From assembly GCA_025266875.1 (NCBI GenBank), contig JALLLT010000032.1:310001-374000 (forward strand): DNA of 64,000 bases. Reading direction: 5' to 3'. Positions 38,102-50,102 of this stretch are shown one piece after another; position 1 is the stretch's first letter; the number at the start of each line of letters is the position of its first letter. The position numbers and the translations under genes are program-made. The notes beneath the pieces are model-generated. The model was not told where the DNA came from. It did not search any database and worked only from the letters and a program-made list of their open reading frames with translations. This DNA comes from Fennellomyces sp. T-0311. Taxonomy: Eukaryota > Mucoromycota > Mucoromycetes > Mucorales > Lichtheimiaceae.

Positions 38102-38751
38102 CTTTGTAATAAAGGCACGAGAAACTGGTTTTCGCAGGAATGGTTGCCACGTCAATTTTAATTGAATTCGACTAGCGACATCAACGTTGCACATAGCGCT
38201 GGATGATGAACAAGAGATTCTTACTGTCAAGGGTATGATAGAATACGTAACAGTGCAGTATTAACGAGCATAATGACTAGCAACCCGGATATTAGAAGAA
38301 GCCTGTGCTGTGATAGCTTGTCCTGGATACTGGCAAGCTCAAGACGCCAACAGCACATCGAAGGGTTATATTGCTTTATAGCGCCACTGATATCTGGCGC
38401 TACGATATTTTTGGCTGTACATCTCTCGGTGATTGGGGCAATGAACGCGATCATGTAAAAGTTTGCGGCTGGATCAGCCTTTTACCCTTTATCAATAGTC
38501 GCATAGTTCTATTATGCAGATTTTGCTTACTGATCTGCTTCCGAACGGGTCATCTAGTGTCGAGATACTAGCCAGGGGGTTGTATCAATCGCATGCTAAA
38601 GTAATTGAAGGTGTCAGGACGTAGAAAGATTACGTGATAGATCTTGCGCTTGGCAACGATCGGAAGAGGTATGCAATACTTTATTTTTACAATGGGAACT
38701 GCCTTTACAAATTTAAGCGTATGTGTGAGTGCTTCAGACAACGCGTAAAGC
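38102..38751. other. intergenic region between OST48 and a small gene
   Basis: Contains the OST48 promoter. A minus-strand frame at 38227-38454 would encode 75 residues ending in one hydrophobic helix (LLLISGLLVIMLVNTALLRI). It has no relatives I recognise, so I do not call it a gene. Confidence 0.4.
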
Positions 38752-39141
38752 TTAGCCTTGAATATTATATATTTCGCACAAGTTTGCGATGATTTCCTGG
38801 ACAAGAAAATCGGTTTCGTAAATCTTGACATCGTCTTGATCGTCAAAGGTCAAGTTAAGCATCACCTCCTTGGTAACGGCATTCTTGCTTCCGTAACGGC
38901 TTTCGTGGATCTTGTAAAAGAATAACGAAAAGTTCAGGGCCAAGTCCTCGCAACGCGAACATTGAGCATCGCATTTGCGGGCAGGTAAATGGAGCTTGAT
39001 ATCGTCAATGACCAGTTTCATGGCAGCTTTGAATTCGGGAATCGACGGTGGTTGTTCATTGTCGGCCATTGTGCGCGTAGGCGTATCATCATTATTATTT
39101 TTTTCGGTTTTGCTCCTCTTTTCGATATCGGACATTTGCAC
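38752..39141 (-). CDS. small conserved-looking protein of unknown function
   Basis: A single-exon frame of 129 residues, or 127 if translation starts at the second ATG (MSDIEKRSK). The N-terminal 40 residues are charged and Asn/Thr-rich, likely disordered. The rest looks folded: FKAAMKLVIDDIKLHLPARK, then a Cys cluster (C-x3-C-x2-C in KCDAQCSRCED), then LNFSLFFYKIHESRYG. It ends in VLNL-like strands and FLVQEIIANLCEIYNIQG. It has no signal peptide or membrane helix. I do not recognise the family. It lies between the OST48 and SLC35F-like genes on the same strand and looks like a real gene from its codon use and clean frame. Confidence 0.6.
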   Translation of the reverse strand: MQMSDIEKRSKTEKNNNDDTPTRTMADNEQPPSIPEFKAAMKLVIDDIKLHLPARKCDAQCSRCEDLALNFSLFFYKIHESRYGSKNAVTKEVMLNLTFDDQDDVKIYETDFLVQEIIANLCEIYNIQG

Positions 39142-39256
39142 TCCCCACTTTTTTTTTGATCACTTGGTTTATTGCATGAAAGGCGCGTCTATGCGTTCTA
39201 CACGGCTCATTTATTATATGCAAAAATAAGTATTATTAAATGTACAAATGGATCGT

Positions 39257-40828
39257 CTATCGTTCACCGCGTCCCCGGTAAATCACTTCATCGTCCTCCT
39301 GTGGTATAATCTCGCGATCTGCGTAGATAGCCTTGTCCTCCACCTCCGATAACGTTGCAAAGTTGACGGCGAAAAAACCGACAACCACCAAGAGCGCACC
39401 CGCTGCGTATTGGAGATTGGGAACAATGTGTTTAAAGATAAGGTCACCTAGCAATGCAAGCGGGATCTACACACCGCATCAGAAAACAGTGTTGTTTCCA
39501 TGCCAACCGCAAACACTTACTGTCATGGAAATACCCAAGGTGACCACAAGTGGTGATGTCATGAGCATGGCCAGCAACCAAAGATAATCCGACCTGTCAT
39601 CCCACGTTACAACAATTCCCCTTTCACTGAAAGCATATGTACACTTACAAGAAGGTTCCGATAAAAGCGTTCAAGAGCAAGGTTGCCCACAGAATGCCTC
39701 CGTGAGGAAGCTCGAATGTCTCGACACCGAGGTAGTGCAAGATTGGGAAAATCGGCCAGAGCAACAGAATATTGAATGCACCGACAAATCCAAAGAAGAG
39801 CGGCATACTGATTCGTGATTCGTCTCCGATGCGAAGTTTGGATAACGAGATATAGCAGCCGTAAAAGAAAGCGCCTGCCAATGCCAGACAGTCACCAATC
39901 AATGGTGCGGTGGCCTCCACCATATCGGCTTTGGGCTCTTTGGGTTCTTTGGCAGCCGACTCTTGATCGGCATAAGAAACCAAAATTACGCCACCAAAGC
40001 TAATATGCATTGGTTTAAACCCTTCCCTTTACATATATCCACACACACTTACCAGATAACAACCGCGGCCACTCGAATGAAAGTGAACCTTTCGATGCCA
40101 AACATGGCACCGATGGCCAATGTGAATAAACCTAATGGTGGTTAGACGCCTGCGTATGTCACAAAAAGGATGGCATACCTGATGTAGAGGACAAAATAGT
40201 GCTGCTTCCGACGGAGGTGTACGCCAGACTCGCATTGGAGGCATAGTTTGCGCAGAACCACAGGATGCAAAAGGTCAGACTGAGACGAATGGTTTCGATG
40301 GTATTGAGTCGATCGTGCGGTTGCTCAGGTATGATTTCTGAATCGGAACTTGGTCTTCCGGGCTTTATATTGCGTCGATATCAGTCATAGAACATGCGAA
40401 AAAAAAAAGATGCATCGGATCTCATTCTTTTACCTCGGCTGTACGGTAGCTTGTCGCTGGATCCTCGCGCATGATTAATCTGGATCATGAGGTGTGTTAT
40501 TCACAATAACGTTATTTGCCCACGACGGTATGTATAGACGAACTTTGCATACTCTTCTGGGGAAAATACATCGCTTCGTTTGCGTTTGAATAGCAGCGGT
40601 ATAAGGTAAAACGAGAACGTTGCTGTGTTGAGATAGGTCACCAGGAACGGCTTGTCGTAGTTTTGTTCTCCAAACATGCTCTAATAAAAGTTTCAGGGAC
40701 ACTGCACCTTTCTTATCGCGAATCGTGCAGCTTACATTCATGGCGAATGACGAGCTGACCCAAATGATCACCACAGCGGTCAGGGCACATATGCCTAGCA
40801 AATAACGCCGTCGACTGCTGTCAGGCAT
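39257..40828 (-). CDS. SLC35F-like drug/metabolite transporter (EamA fold)
   Basis: The protein has about ten membrane helices across some seven exons. It starts MPDSSRRRYLLGICALTAVV with the first helix IIWVSSSFAMN. LSLTFCILWFCANYASNASL and YTSVGSSTILSSTSGLFTLA follow. This GSSTILSSTSGLF motif, then RVAAVVISFGGVILVSYAD, is characteristic of the SLC35F5/yeast Thi74 group. The second half has GDCLALAGAFFYGCYISLSK and TFLSDYLWLLAMLMTSPLVV. It ends with the helix AAGALLVVVGFFAVNFATL and an acidic cytosolic tail. Members sit in organelle membranes, with substrate mostly unknown. The gene is divergent from the apyrase gene with 346 bp between the starts. Confidence 0.85.
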
Positions 40829-41174
40829 TGCTGCGGGTTTTGTCAGAAAGAAAGAAAGGAAGTAAAGAATCCAAAATTGGTCGTAATGTGCTGCTGTGAC
40901 TGAAATGATGCCATCACCAAAGAAAGAACGAACCCGTCTTTTTTTTTTTTAGAGTTCATCAACTGATTGCAGAAGCAGTTGTGTCATACTTTGGCGGTAA
41001 ATATATCTTGGTTAAAAGAAACCCTTTTCGATGAACTTCATCTGAACAGTTCTTTGTTTTAAAAAGTCGGATACTGTCATCTCATAACTCGGTTATACCA
41101 ATAAACCAAAAGCGCAAAGCAACGTTCTTTATCCATCCTGGAACGTGTAAACAGACGATTACAACCGTGTTCGG
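40829..41174. promoter_or_regulatory. shared divergent promoter region
   Basis: 346 bp separate the start codons of the SLC35F-like gene (minus) and the apyrase gene (plus). A T-run at about 40939-40950 may act as a nucleosome-excluding element. No specific factor site could be named. Confidence 0.5.
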
Positions 41175-43473
41175 ATGCGGGAACATTTGTTAGCGAAACG
41201 GCATGCAGCCCTTTTACCTCGACAAGACCCTGATGATGTCGAAGAGCCTTGGGAGAATAATAGACGATATGGTGTCGTTATTGACGCCGGATCGTCCGGC
41301 TCAAGAGTGTATGTCTATTCTTGGAAGGACCACGAACATATAAAGTCCACTCAAACACCAGAGGAGCTGAGAGGCAGTATACCCATTGTCGAACGCGGTG
41401 ACTCGCTCGGTCTCAAATGGACACGAAGAGAAGAGCCTGGTAAAGAAACGCTTGCATGTCACGGTTTTCGTTCATTGGAGTTTTTTTTTAACGCTGTATA
41501 AAGGTATATCCACATACGGCAGTCGACCACAAGAAGTTGGAGAACATTTGAAACTACTTTTGGATTTCGCCACCGAAGTCGTACCAACCGAAACCCATGA
41601 CAACACACCTGTATTTCTCATGGCAACCGCTGGCATGCGTCTGTTACCCAGCGACGAACAAACCGCATTGCTAAACTCGACGTGCAGCTATATCCGAGAG
41701 AACTATGCATTCTTTATCAGCGATTGCGAATCACATATCCGAGTGATTCCTGGCGAATTGGAAGGAATCTACGGCTGGGTGGCGGTAAACTACCTGATGG
41801 GAGGGTTTGATTCCAGTATCCAAGCGTACATTGATGGCAACACACCGCAACCTGGAGAACAGCACCATACGTTTGGATTTCTTGATATGGGAGGAGCCAG
41901 CGCCCAGATTGCCTTTGAACCAGAACATCATCAACGAGAAGAGCACTTTGACGACCTGAGTCGGATATATTTGCATACACTGGACGGCAAAAAAGTCGAA
42001 TACGATGTATTTGTCACGACATTTCTGGGGTACGGAAGCAATGAAGCAAGAAGACGATATCTCGAAGAACGAGTGAGAAAGGCACATATGGAGAATACCG
42101 ACGGTAGAAATTTGTTGGATGAGCACCGCACTTTGCACCTCGATGATCCATGTTTGCCTCCTGGTCTGATCATGACGGATTCTCACTCAACCAGTGTCCC
42201 ACTGACGCTGCGTGGTACAGGCTCATTTAGCCAATGTATTGAGTTGACAATGCCATTGTTGAACAAGGATGCCGATTGTCCTGCAAAGCCATGTTTGTTC
42301 AATGGTGTTCATACGCCTCACATCGATTGGTCTGTGAATAAGTTTGTCGGCATATCCGAGTACTGGTACTCGTCCCACGATATACTTGGTCTGGGTGGTG
42401 TATATGACTTTACCGAATATGAGAAAAAGGCAAAGGAATACTGTGCCAAGGCGTGGAAGGAGATTCAGGATGAACACAAGGATTTGGATGCGGGTGATCT
42501 CCAACATCATCAAATGCAATGTTTCAAGTCGGCTTGGATTGTCAACGTATTGCACGATGGTATCGAAATCCCCCGTATTGTTGATCCCGCCCATGGCACA
42601 CTTCCGGACGATCAAGAGCTGTTGGAACAATCCATCGAAAGCATCGAACAGAAAAATTGGAGCCCGCCTTTCCAGAGTATCGATACCATCAACGATATCC
42701 AGGTGTCTTGGACTTTGGGTGCCATGGTACTGCATGTGGCAAACCAGATTCCGCTCGTGGATTCTGATGATTCGTATCGTGGCCACAGTACCGATGACGA
42801 AGAGTCGCACATGATTGTGGATGGTGTGGAGTTGCCACGACATCATACTATTCCGAACGAAGCTGGTGAGAAGGACGTACTGGATACGCTATGGTCTAAA
42901 TCGGCATCGTTCGACAGCATCACAATCATGTTTGTCATGCTTTGCATTTCGGTATTTCTCTGGTGCGTCTACAAGAAGGTCGGCCGGAAACGACGTTCTA
43001 TGGAAGATGCGCGATGGGAAGGTCCCAACGGTGGTCTACTGGGAAACAGCAATCCAACGCCTTATACCTTGGCCAGCAGGTTAGGTACCGCCTTGTCGCG
43101 TTCCACCCTGGCGCTGCGTACTTGGGCGTCAAGGATATTAAAGGGAAGACCATCGCCTCCATCCGCTTCAAACGTCATTGATGTGGACACGTTTTCCGAA
43201 CAACTCGATACCGTGGCGATTAATATCGGCGGCAGCGGTACAAATAGTCCAACAGGTCGACCAGGTCCTATGGCTACTTTGGGTCCATCCTCTCGTTCGC
43301 AAAGTGCCATTTCGATGAAGTATTGGAGTAAAAAGAGATACAGCGGTGATAGCCATGCGACGCTGTTCCCGCCTTCGGAAGCAAGCCGTGTTCCATTGCG
43401 AAGCTCGTCATCGGCTGTCAACTTGGCAAATCGAGCCAGCACGAGCAGTAACACTGGCAGTCCGGACAACTAA
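41175..43473 (+). CDS. Golgi apyrase, GDA1/CD39 family (Ynd1-like)
   Basis: Two exons, 41175-41439 and 41504-43473, give 744 residues. All apyrase conserved regions are visible: VVIDAGSSGSRVYVYSW (ACR1), VFLMATAGMRLLP (ACR2), IPGELEGIYGWVAVNYL (ACR3) and FGFLDMGGASAQIAFEP (ACR4). ACR5 follows as YWYSSHDILGLGG. Near residue 570 one membrane helix (SITIMFVMLCISVFLWCVY) separates the lumenal catalytic part from a Ser-rich cytosolic tail of about 160 residues. This layout matches yeast Ynd1, which hydrolyses nucleoside di- and triphosphates in the Golgi lumen so that nucleotide sugars can be exchanged. There is no N-terminal signal sequence, also as in Ynd1. Confidence 0.92.
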
Positions 43474-43797
43474 TACATTAAAAAAAAAGAGCATGAAGCA
43501 TATCAATTTTACACACACAAACCCGCACGCGCACACATTCCCCGTAATTTATGTCCTCAAAAAAACCCCTTAATAACATAGAAGGATAGTTATATACATT
43601 GTGTGCATATTGTATTACATGTATTCTTTTTTATGTGGCACGCTTCAATTGTTTCGGTGCAAATGAATGGTAACAACAAACAAACACAGAGAGAGAAAAA
43701 TCCTTGATGAAATGAGAGTGAGAGTGAGAGTGAGAGCGACGACTTGCGAGGGAGAGAGAGAGAGAGAGAGAGAAACAGAGAGAGTTATGAGGTGAAT
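43474..43797. other. convergent 3' flanks of apyrase and ARS2
   Basis: Contains the 3' ends of both genes and the GAGAGT/GA microsatellites listed separately. No gene. Confidence 0.5.
43714..43773 (+). repeat. GAGAGT and GA microsatellites
   Basis: Four units of GAGAGT (about 43714-43737) are followed 11 bp later by a GA run of about 12 units (43749-43773). They lie between two convergent stop codons. Confidence 0.9.
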
Positions 43798-46523
43798 TTA
43801 ATAAAATGAAATATCCGCATCACCTTCAGCGGGAGCATCCAGATCAACGTATGACTTGACTTGACGCGGATCGCGCGGAAGACCATCGTCTATGTCCAAA
43901 CTATAATACAGCAAAGTTTAGTGCTTGAACTACACATAGAACAAGGCGACGGATGGTTACCTCGAAGTTGGTTTACCCAATCGATCATTGATCTTGCGAC
44001 TAGGCGTACCTCGTCGATTACCCATGGCCCAATTGGACTCGCCAAACCCGATTCTTGGGATTTGATCCCAAGGAGTACCATAAGTAGCACCTTGCACATG
44101 ACCCAATCCCGGTGGTGCGCGCATACCACCGTTCATATTCATCATGAAGGAAGACATGGATATAGGCATACCATTGCCCATGGAGCCCATTCCCATGCTT
44201 CCGTTGTTCATGTGCGGATTGTTTGCTTGGACCAAATGGTTGGGATCGCACACGTAACTGTTGTAATACTCAACTTCCTCCTTGATCACATCCACTTCTT
44301 CGTTGTGTTTGGTGAAGATGTGCTTTTCCACATACTCGAATCCTTTGAACGCCTTGGTACAGTCGCCCACCCGGCACTTGTACTTTGCTTCGTGTTCTTT
44401 GAGCACGTGTTCCTTTACGTAACTATCCAATTCCCTGTTTTTTTTTCCTTGGACTTAGTACAAATCATCCGCAAAACGAACAAACGGGCTTACTTTTTCA
44501 GGATCTTGCCACCCCATTTTTCAAGCTCACGATCTTCAGGTACATTCACCTTCATGGCGATCTTTTGATCAATGTTTTTAGCCCACTGTGCTCCTGTTGA
44601 TGTCATGTTAGAATCTTGTTCCTGGCTACAACCTAGTGTTTACCATTTTTATCATTTTTGGCGGATTGCTTGGCATCCACTTCTTCTCCGGAGCCCGAGA
44701 TTTTACGAAGATGTGGATCGACGCATCGACGGTTTATCTCTTCAAGCGAATCGCATTCCAGAGCGCAATAGTAACAGTACATGTGCACGTGTCTCAGATA
44801 AGCCAAGATCATATCCAATTCCTTCTTCAGCTCCCAATTTTCATCCTCTTTGTTTTCGGTGTGCTTGGCAATCACTTGTTTGGCTCGTTCTGCAACCTTC
44901 TCTAGTCCATTCACGTCGTCGCCAAGTTCCGATTCCAGGTGCTTGGCCAGCTGTTTGGCTTGTTCGATGTCTTTTTGTAGGCGTTTTGGCGTGGAGGCGA
45001 TTTCGGGAGTGACTTTGGAGGTTCTCGATTGATACTGGTTCTTTTGGTTCATCGCCAGGTGGAAAATAAAGTCGTCGATCTTTGCACGGTTGTGAGTAAA
45101 AAAAAAAAGGTGTGTGTGTATATGTATACTATACGGCACCTTTCGAGTATCCAGTTCGTTGAATGCCTTTTGCATATCGGTGCCTTGCTTAAAGTGGATC
45201 CAGCCGATGCGATGGAACTTTTTGTTGGGACTAGGTTCGGATAACACCAGATACTCAAAGCCTTCCACTCCACTGCACATCTGCACAGCCTTGATAAGCC
45301 CAGACCATCACGCAAGACAAACAAGAAAACAAAATACCTCAATGATCTTTTGTCGCGCGATCGTCGGAGGAACGGTCTTGATGATCAGATGGCTCTCGTA
45401 CTCCACTGCAGACATATCCTGATCCTCCTGTCCAGACGTGTTCCCAGCCTCCGCCTCGTCCTTTTGCTCATCATTCCCGGCGGTGTCCTGCGCAGCTTTT
45501 GGCGCGTCATAGTTGACCTCGTCGTATTTGCCGTCGTTGAGCTGGTTCTGAAACTCGAGCAGATTCAGCAGTCGACGCCGTTTGGTGTCGTCGATGCGGT
45601 CTTTGGATAGTTTTGGATGATACTTTTCTTGGAACCACTGTTTGTCCTTGTTGCTTGCAAAGAAGCTGCTCAGTTGCCGTGCCAGCACCTTTTCCTTATA
45701 ATGTTGATAGCGTTTCTGCAGCTCGTCTTCGTCAAAGTGGCTTCGTGAGTGCACGGTCCGCAAGTGATCGCAGAACTGCTTGAACGGCACCACGTAGTCG
45801 AGTTGATCCAGGTCCACCGTCGGCATCCTTAGAGTTTTTAATTCGCTTGCTTCGGTCACAACATTACAAACATACACACCTGCCCATCGCCGGCCATCCT
45901 CCTCCCATCATCTGTACGTTTACGACATCTATCGGGTGCTTCCTTTTTTAGTGCGCTGAAAGTCGTTCGGGGCCAACAATAACAAACCCACCTCCCACCA
46001 TTGGGTATCCAAACGCTGGGGAGTTTTGAGACTCTGGTATGTTACTGTACCGTGGTGCAGGCGTATAGCCGTCGCGTTCATAATTAGGAATGTAGTGGTC
46101 GCCGTCTGCTTGGTGATGGTAATCGGGATCTCGTTGGGCTCCTCCTCCTGCTGCACGTGCGACTGACCCAAAATCACCATGCGGTGGTGAACCCATCTTG
46201 GAAAATGAAGCGCGTCTTTTACTATGTCTGCGTTCTATCACCAACGTATATTTAACGACACGTCCAAAAAAAGTAAACAAGCTTTTACCATCTGGCGGTG
46301 TAATGCTGCGACGCAACCTTTTTTTGCGATCATAGCGATCGTAATCATCAGGTCCTCGACTATACATGGGGTGATCGCGTTCTAGACTTCTTTCTCGTCG
46401 AAACTTTTCTCGTCCGTGTGTACGTGGAGAATATTCGTCATCCGACCAATCGTATCCACCGGCATTGGCACCCATGCCACCTCCACCCCGTCCAGAGGGG
46501 GAGTAGTTTCTGCGATCAGACAT
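43798..46523 (-). CDS. ARS2/SERRATE-like RNA-processing factor
   Basis: This is a multi-exon minus-strand gene. The N-terminus is Arg/Gly/Ser/Tyr-rich (MSDRRNYSPSGRGGGGMGAN), as in animal ARS2. The conserved block begins MPTVDLDQLDYVVPFKQFCD and continues with an RRM-like part (LIIKTVPPTIARQKIIE, FHRIGWIHFKQG). An alpha-helical domain follows (DMILAYLRHVHMYCYYCALE), then the C2H2 finger YKCRVGDCTKAFKGFEYVEK with HIFTKH. The C-terminus is a Met/Gly-rich segment ending in the ARS2 signature VKSYVDLDAPAEGD. ARS2 binds the nuclear cap-binding complex and guides nascent transcripts to processing, export or decay. The start at 46523 is the first ATG of the Arg-rich segment; exon limits in that segment are less certain than in the core. 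Confidence 0.88.
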
Positions 46524-47244
46524 TGAGATTATTCGTGCAGGGTAGAGAAAGGTATGGCAGGTATGTAAAGGGAGTAAATGTTAAAAGGGTTAATCTCGCT
46601 CGCTCTTGTTGGTGGATTCTTTCAGGGACCCAGACAACACACAGTAGACGAAAGGAGTGTCTTTGAAATTGATGACGAACGGAAGCCCACCACCTAAAAA
46701 TTATAGCTCCGGCCAATGGTTTTCTGGTGATCATCGTGGTAAAGCAGTATTACAAGTGACACAGACCTTTTAACCTGTTATGTTATCTTGGGTGATGCCA
46801 TGGACTACACCAGACACCCTCTTTAGCTTATACTATTCAAAAGGCAGCACTTGGTGATATGCAAAGGGGTTACTGAAAAGGTGCGACAAGGCGGATTGGA
46901 ACGGATGATCATGACCTCCTAGACGGTGGCATACGAGACTTTACCAAGGCAATTCGTGCCTCACTTCTTTGGTGGCGATGTATTCGTGATGGGCAGCTTT
47001 CCATTCCTTGCTACGACAGAGTTCGAAGCACCTGTCCGCGAATGACTACACTTAGAGCCAACATGATGTGTATACACAGAAAAGGCAGAACTCATACTCG
47101 TAGTGTAGCGAAATCAACATGGCATTTCTGCAAACGAGTGGCGATTCCGCGACCGGAAATGCCAACACAGGCGGTAAATCGCCAGCTACTACACTAAATC
47201 CATCGCGAAAAGCGTACACCCAAGGTCTTCCTTGCTTATTATAG
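46524..47244. other. intergenic region upstream of ARS2
   Basis: Includes the ARS2 promoter. Beyond that there are only short frames with frequent stops. Some minus-strand fragments look faintly coding, but I cannot support a gene. Confidence 0.35.
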
Positions 47245-49440
47245 TCAATTGCATGTATAATAGTCTACCTTAAACAATACCAGTACACTGATCTCCTGGT
47301 CAACATACCCATCATCGCTGACCATCTTATGGCGTCCCAAAATCCAGTCGCCGATTTGACCAACTCTGGTCAGCTTCCAGTTTTGATCTTGGACGGTATA
47401 CTTAATCACCGTCTGCAAAGCTGGAGTGCTTTTTTCAAATTTCTTGTTTCCAGCCATACCAATCCATCATTTTTCATCCATCAGCTCCGTATCTCTTCGA
47501 ATTCACATAGTGTAATGACAGTCTGACCTGCAAGGTCTTTGAGATAGCATTTTCCAGTACATTCATCAATCATCGATGCCCAGCTTTCTTCGCTGAAACC
47601 GTATTTTATCTTGGGGATTGGAACACGCAATCAAGGCTGTCGATCAAAAATATGCCATTGATGGATCTGGAAGGTACGCATCAATTATCTGAGTCAGCCA
47701 TCCAAAGCTCTTCTCATTACAGTACCTCGTGGTATGTCTCCAGTATCCATTTTTCCCATTTCTTGATATTAGCATCAAGGTGTTTCAAAGGTGCTCCGTT
47801 ACAGGAATTTTTCCAATGACCCGCTAAATATGACGAGCAGGTTAATATCAGTTACATGGCATTTACTGCATAGAGTCACTTTACCTGTGTTTTGATATGC
47901 TGCTACTTCTTTCATCCTTGCTATCCGTGCTGTAGTGATTTTCTTTTGCTAATTTGAAATAGGTACACTACATATACACAATATACTTATCATTGCTCTT
48001 GTCGTAAAGCCCCTAACTTTTCAGGTGTGGTTTCTATGCTATATACTGGTATTAATGCTGTTACGTTGCCGTGGCGTTTTGTCCTGTTATGAATGATAGT
48101 TCACAAAGAAAAGTAATAAAGGGTTTAAAAAGAGATTTGGAGTTTGTGAATTAACAAACATATAGATCATAGCACTTTTATTTTGTTTAGGTCAAAGAAT
48201 ATCAAGACTTTTGCTTGAGGATATATCCAAATTGTGTGTGTGTTGTCAACTACTTTTTCTGCTATGCGATTCTTCGCTATTTATACTTGCTCTAAAGTTA
48301 CACAATGAAAAAGAAGTAGTAATATAATAGCAAAAAAGTGAGAAGGTTTTCCGAATATAATTGTCGAAAGATTTGAAAGTGTTCCGAGTGGTCGGATTGT
48401 AGTACAAACCAGTATTTGGTGTGGCAACGTACGTAGAACTGGGATACAGATGCGGTTGACGAAGAGAAGGCTGTGGAGGAGGTTCGTTTCCGGCTGTTTG
48501 CACAAGTACCTGTAGCATGGTAACCTACCCATCAGTCCTTTCTGCTTATAACAATACAGAATAAAATCTAACTTTAAAGAAAGAGCTGGACGTCGACGAG
48601 ATAGAAAAGTATGTATATGCAGACTATTCTAATACAGACTGGGAATCGCCTTGGAGCTAGAGCCAGGCGTGTCATTTTTGGCGTGTATCGTCTGAATGAA
48701 AATGTCAATTTCGCCGTAATTCTCGTTCCGCATTGTATCCAATATACCCTGTCTTACCAATAAAGATTCCATCACAAATCCAACCCAATAATGTTCAATG
48801 CCTTCAACGTCTTCGCCAACTTACTTGGGTAGCTTCAGTTTCGCGGATACACATGAAATATCCTTCAATGAAAAGTTGTCATCAATAACGCACCCCAGGC
48901 AGCGGTCTTCATTGACTATCGAAGCACTTTGGTAGATTCCTGTAACAGGCGCTGATATATAACGAAAATAGTACAAAGTGGTTAATACAGCAAGTTCATC
49001 CTTACCAACAGCGCTGCCCTTCTACAGTTTGATTCATTTATATTGATATACATCGTTCAGAGCTAGACTGCTGTTGCTGTAATGCACCTTGTGCTCTTTC
49101 ATCACCCTTTCGATGTATTGATCTCACCAATAAACCCAACGTAGCGACGAAATTTCCAAGGTCCACAATAGAGACATATATATTGAACTTTCATGGTAGT
49201 ACACTCTACTCAGTAGACGCCACCGATGTTCTTTTTTTAGCCTCGTTATATGCTATAGAGAGTGGCAGGGGTATACTTACCCCAGGAGACCGATCACCGT
49301 CGAGTTGATAGGTAAGGCTATTCTCGTAATAAAATAGATGGCTGGTTGGCTTGCTAACCTCATCTATAAAGTTCTTACTAAGGCCGTAATAATACCGCAT
49401 CAAAGCCTAGTGAGCTGAGGTCGTACATTAAGAAGGTACA
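47245..49440 (-). pseudogene. unrecognised coding remnants or undeciphered multi-exon gene(s)
   Basis: A series of minus-strand segments has coding character and several fit GT-AG introns. From 5' to 3': GLSKNFIDEVSKPTSHLFYY ... LTYQLDGDRSPG near 49390-49280; YIERVMKEHKVHYSNSSLAL near 49115; SAVAPVTGIYQSASIVNEDR ... SLKDISCVSAKLKLPK near 48960-48830. Next are MESLLVRQGILDTMRNENYG ... GSSSKAIPSLY ending near 48640, then ITTARIARMKEVAAYQNT joined over an intron (47884-47824) to HWKNSCNGAPLKHLDANIKK. The last are CTGKCYLKDLAGQTVITLCE and STPALQTVIKYTVQDQNWKL ... at 47455-47270. I could not join them into one frame and recognise no domain. They may be one degraded gene, two genes, or a decayed mobile element. 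Confidence 0.35.
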
Positions 49441-50102
49441 CTATCCTGAGTGTCCTGTATTAAGTACGTCATCACAAAATCTTCAAAAAAAAAAACTCAA
49501 CAGAAAAACCATTGTACTTAATAATGATACATATTATACGTTTAATTTGACAAACACTGGCCTTAACATCGAAATAATGTATACGTTTGGAGAGCTGCCA
49601 CAGCATGATTAACTGGATGAAGCCATAATGGTTGGGAGTGCACCTTTATTAGACTTTCCAATACCTGCGCTTAGACCACATTGTGTCAATAATTGGCGAA
49701 CATCTGCTTTTGTGCGTGCATCACAGTTGCTTTTCAGATGTACAGATTAATGTTTTACAGATCGACCAAGAACTCGCATATGCGAGGCTCCAGACTAGGA
49801 ATCCTTTGGAATATCACCTAAAGCTACATATACCGCACTTCGCGTTCGAGTCACTAAACTATAAAGTAATTTATACTTTCCTTATATCCGGAATTATGGC
49901 CTTAATATACAACGTATGGCTCATACCTACGTATCTATATTTCCCATTTCCATGCCTATCTCCGCGCTTATTCATTTGCATAGCTATTCACCACACCCTA
50001 CGTTCTTTGTATTGACAGTTTTGATGAAACAGAATTTATTGTCGGTATATATGAATAGTTTAAACAAACTTTTGAAAGTTTATGATATGTAATCTTTTTT
50101 TT
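49441..50102. other. intergenic region downstream of WrbA-like gene
   Basis: AT-rich. A plus-strand open frame at 49683-50015 (110 codons) is rich in hydrophobic residues and has no recognised motif or promoter context. I see nothing firm. Confidence 0.35.

Noticed and set aside
38227..38454. 75-codon minus-strand frame with one hydrophobic helix
   Set aside because: No relatives recognised and no splice partner; it lies in the OST48 upstream region.
43714..43773. Tandem GAGAGT/GA repeats as a possible CRISPR-like or regulatory array
   Set aside because: A plain microsatellite without spacers, between two gene ends.
49683..50015. 110-codon plus-strand frame
   Set aside because: Composition fits AT-rich non-coding DNA; no motif and no neighbouring exon.
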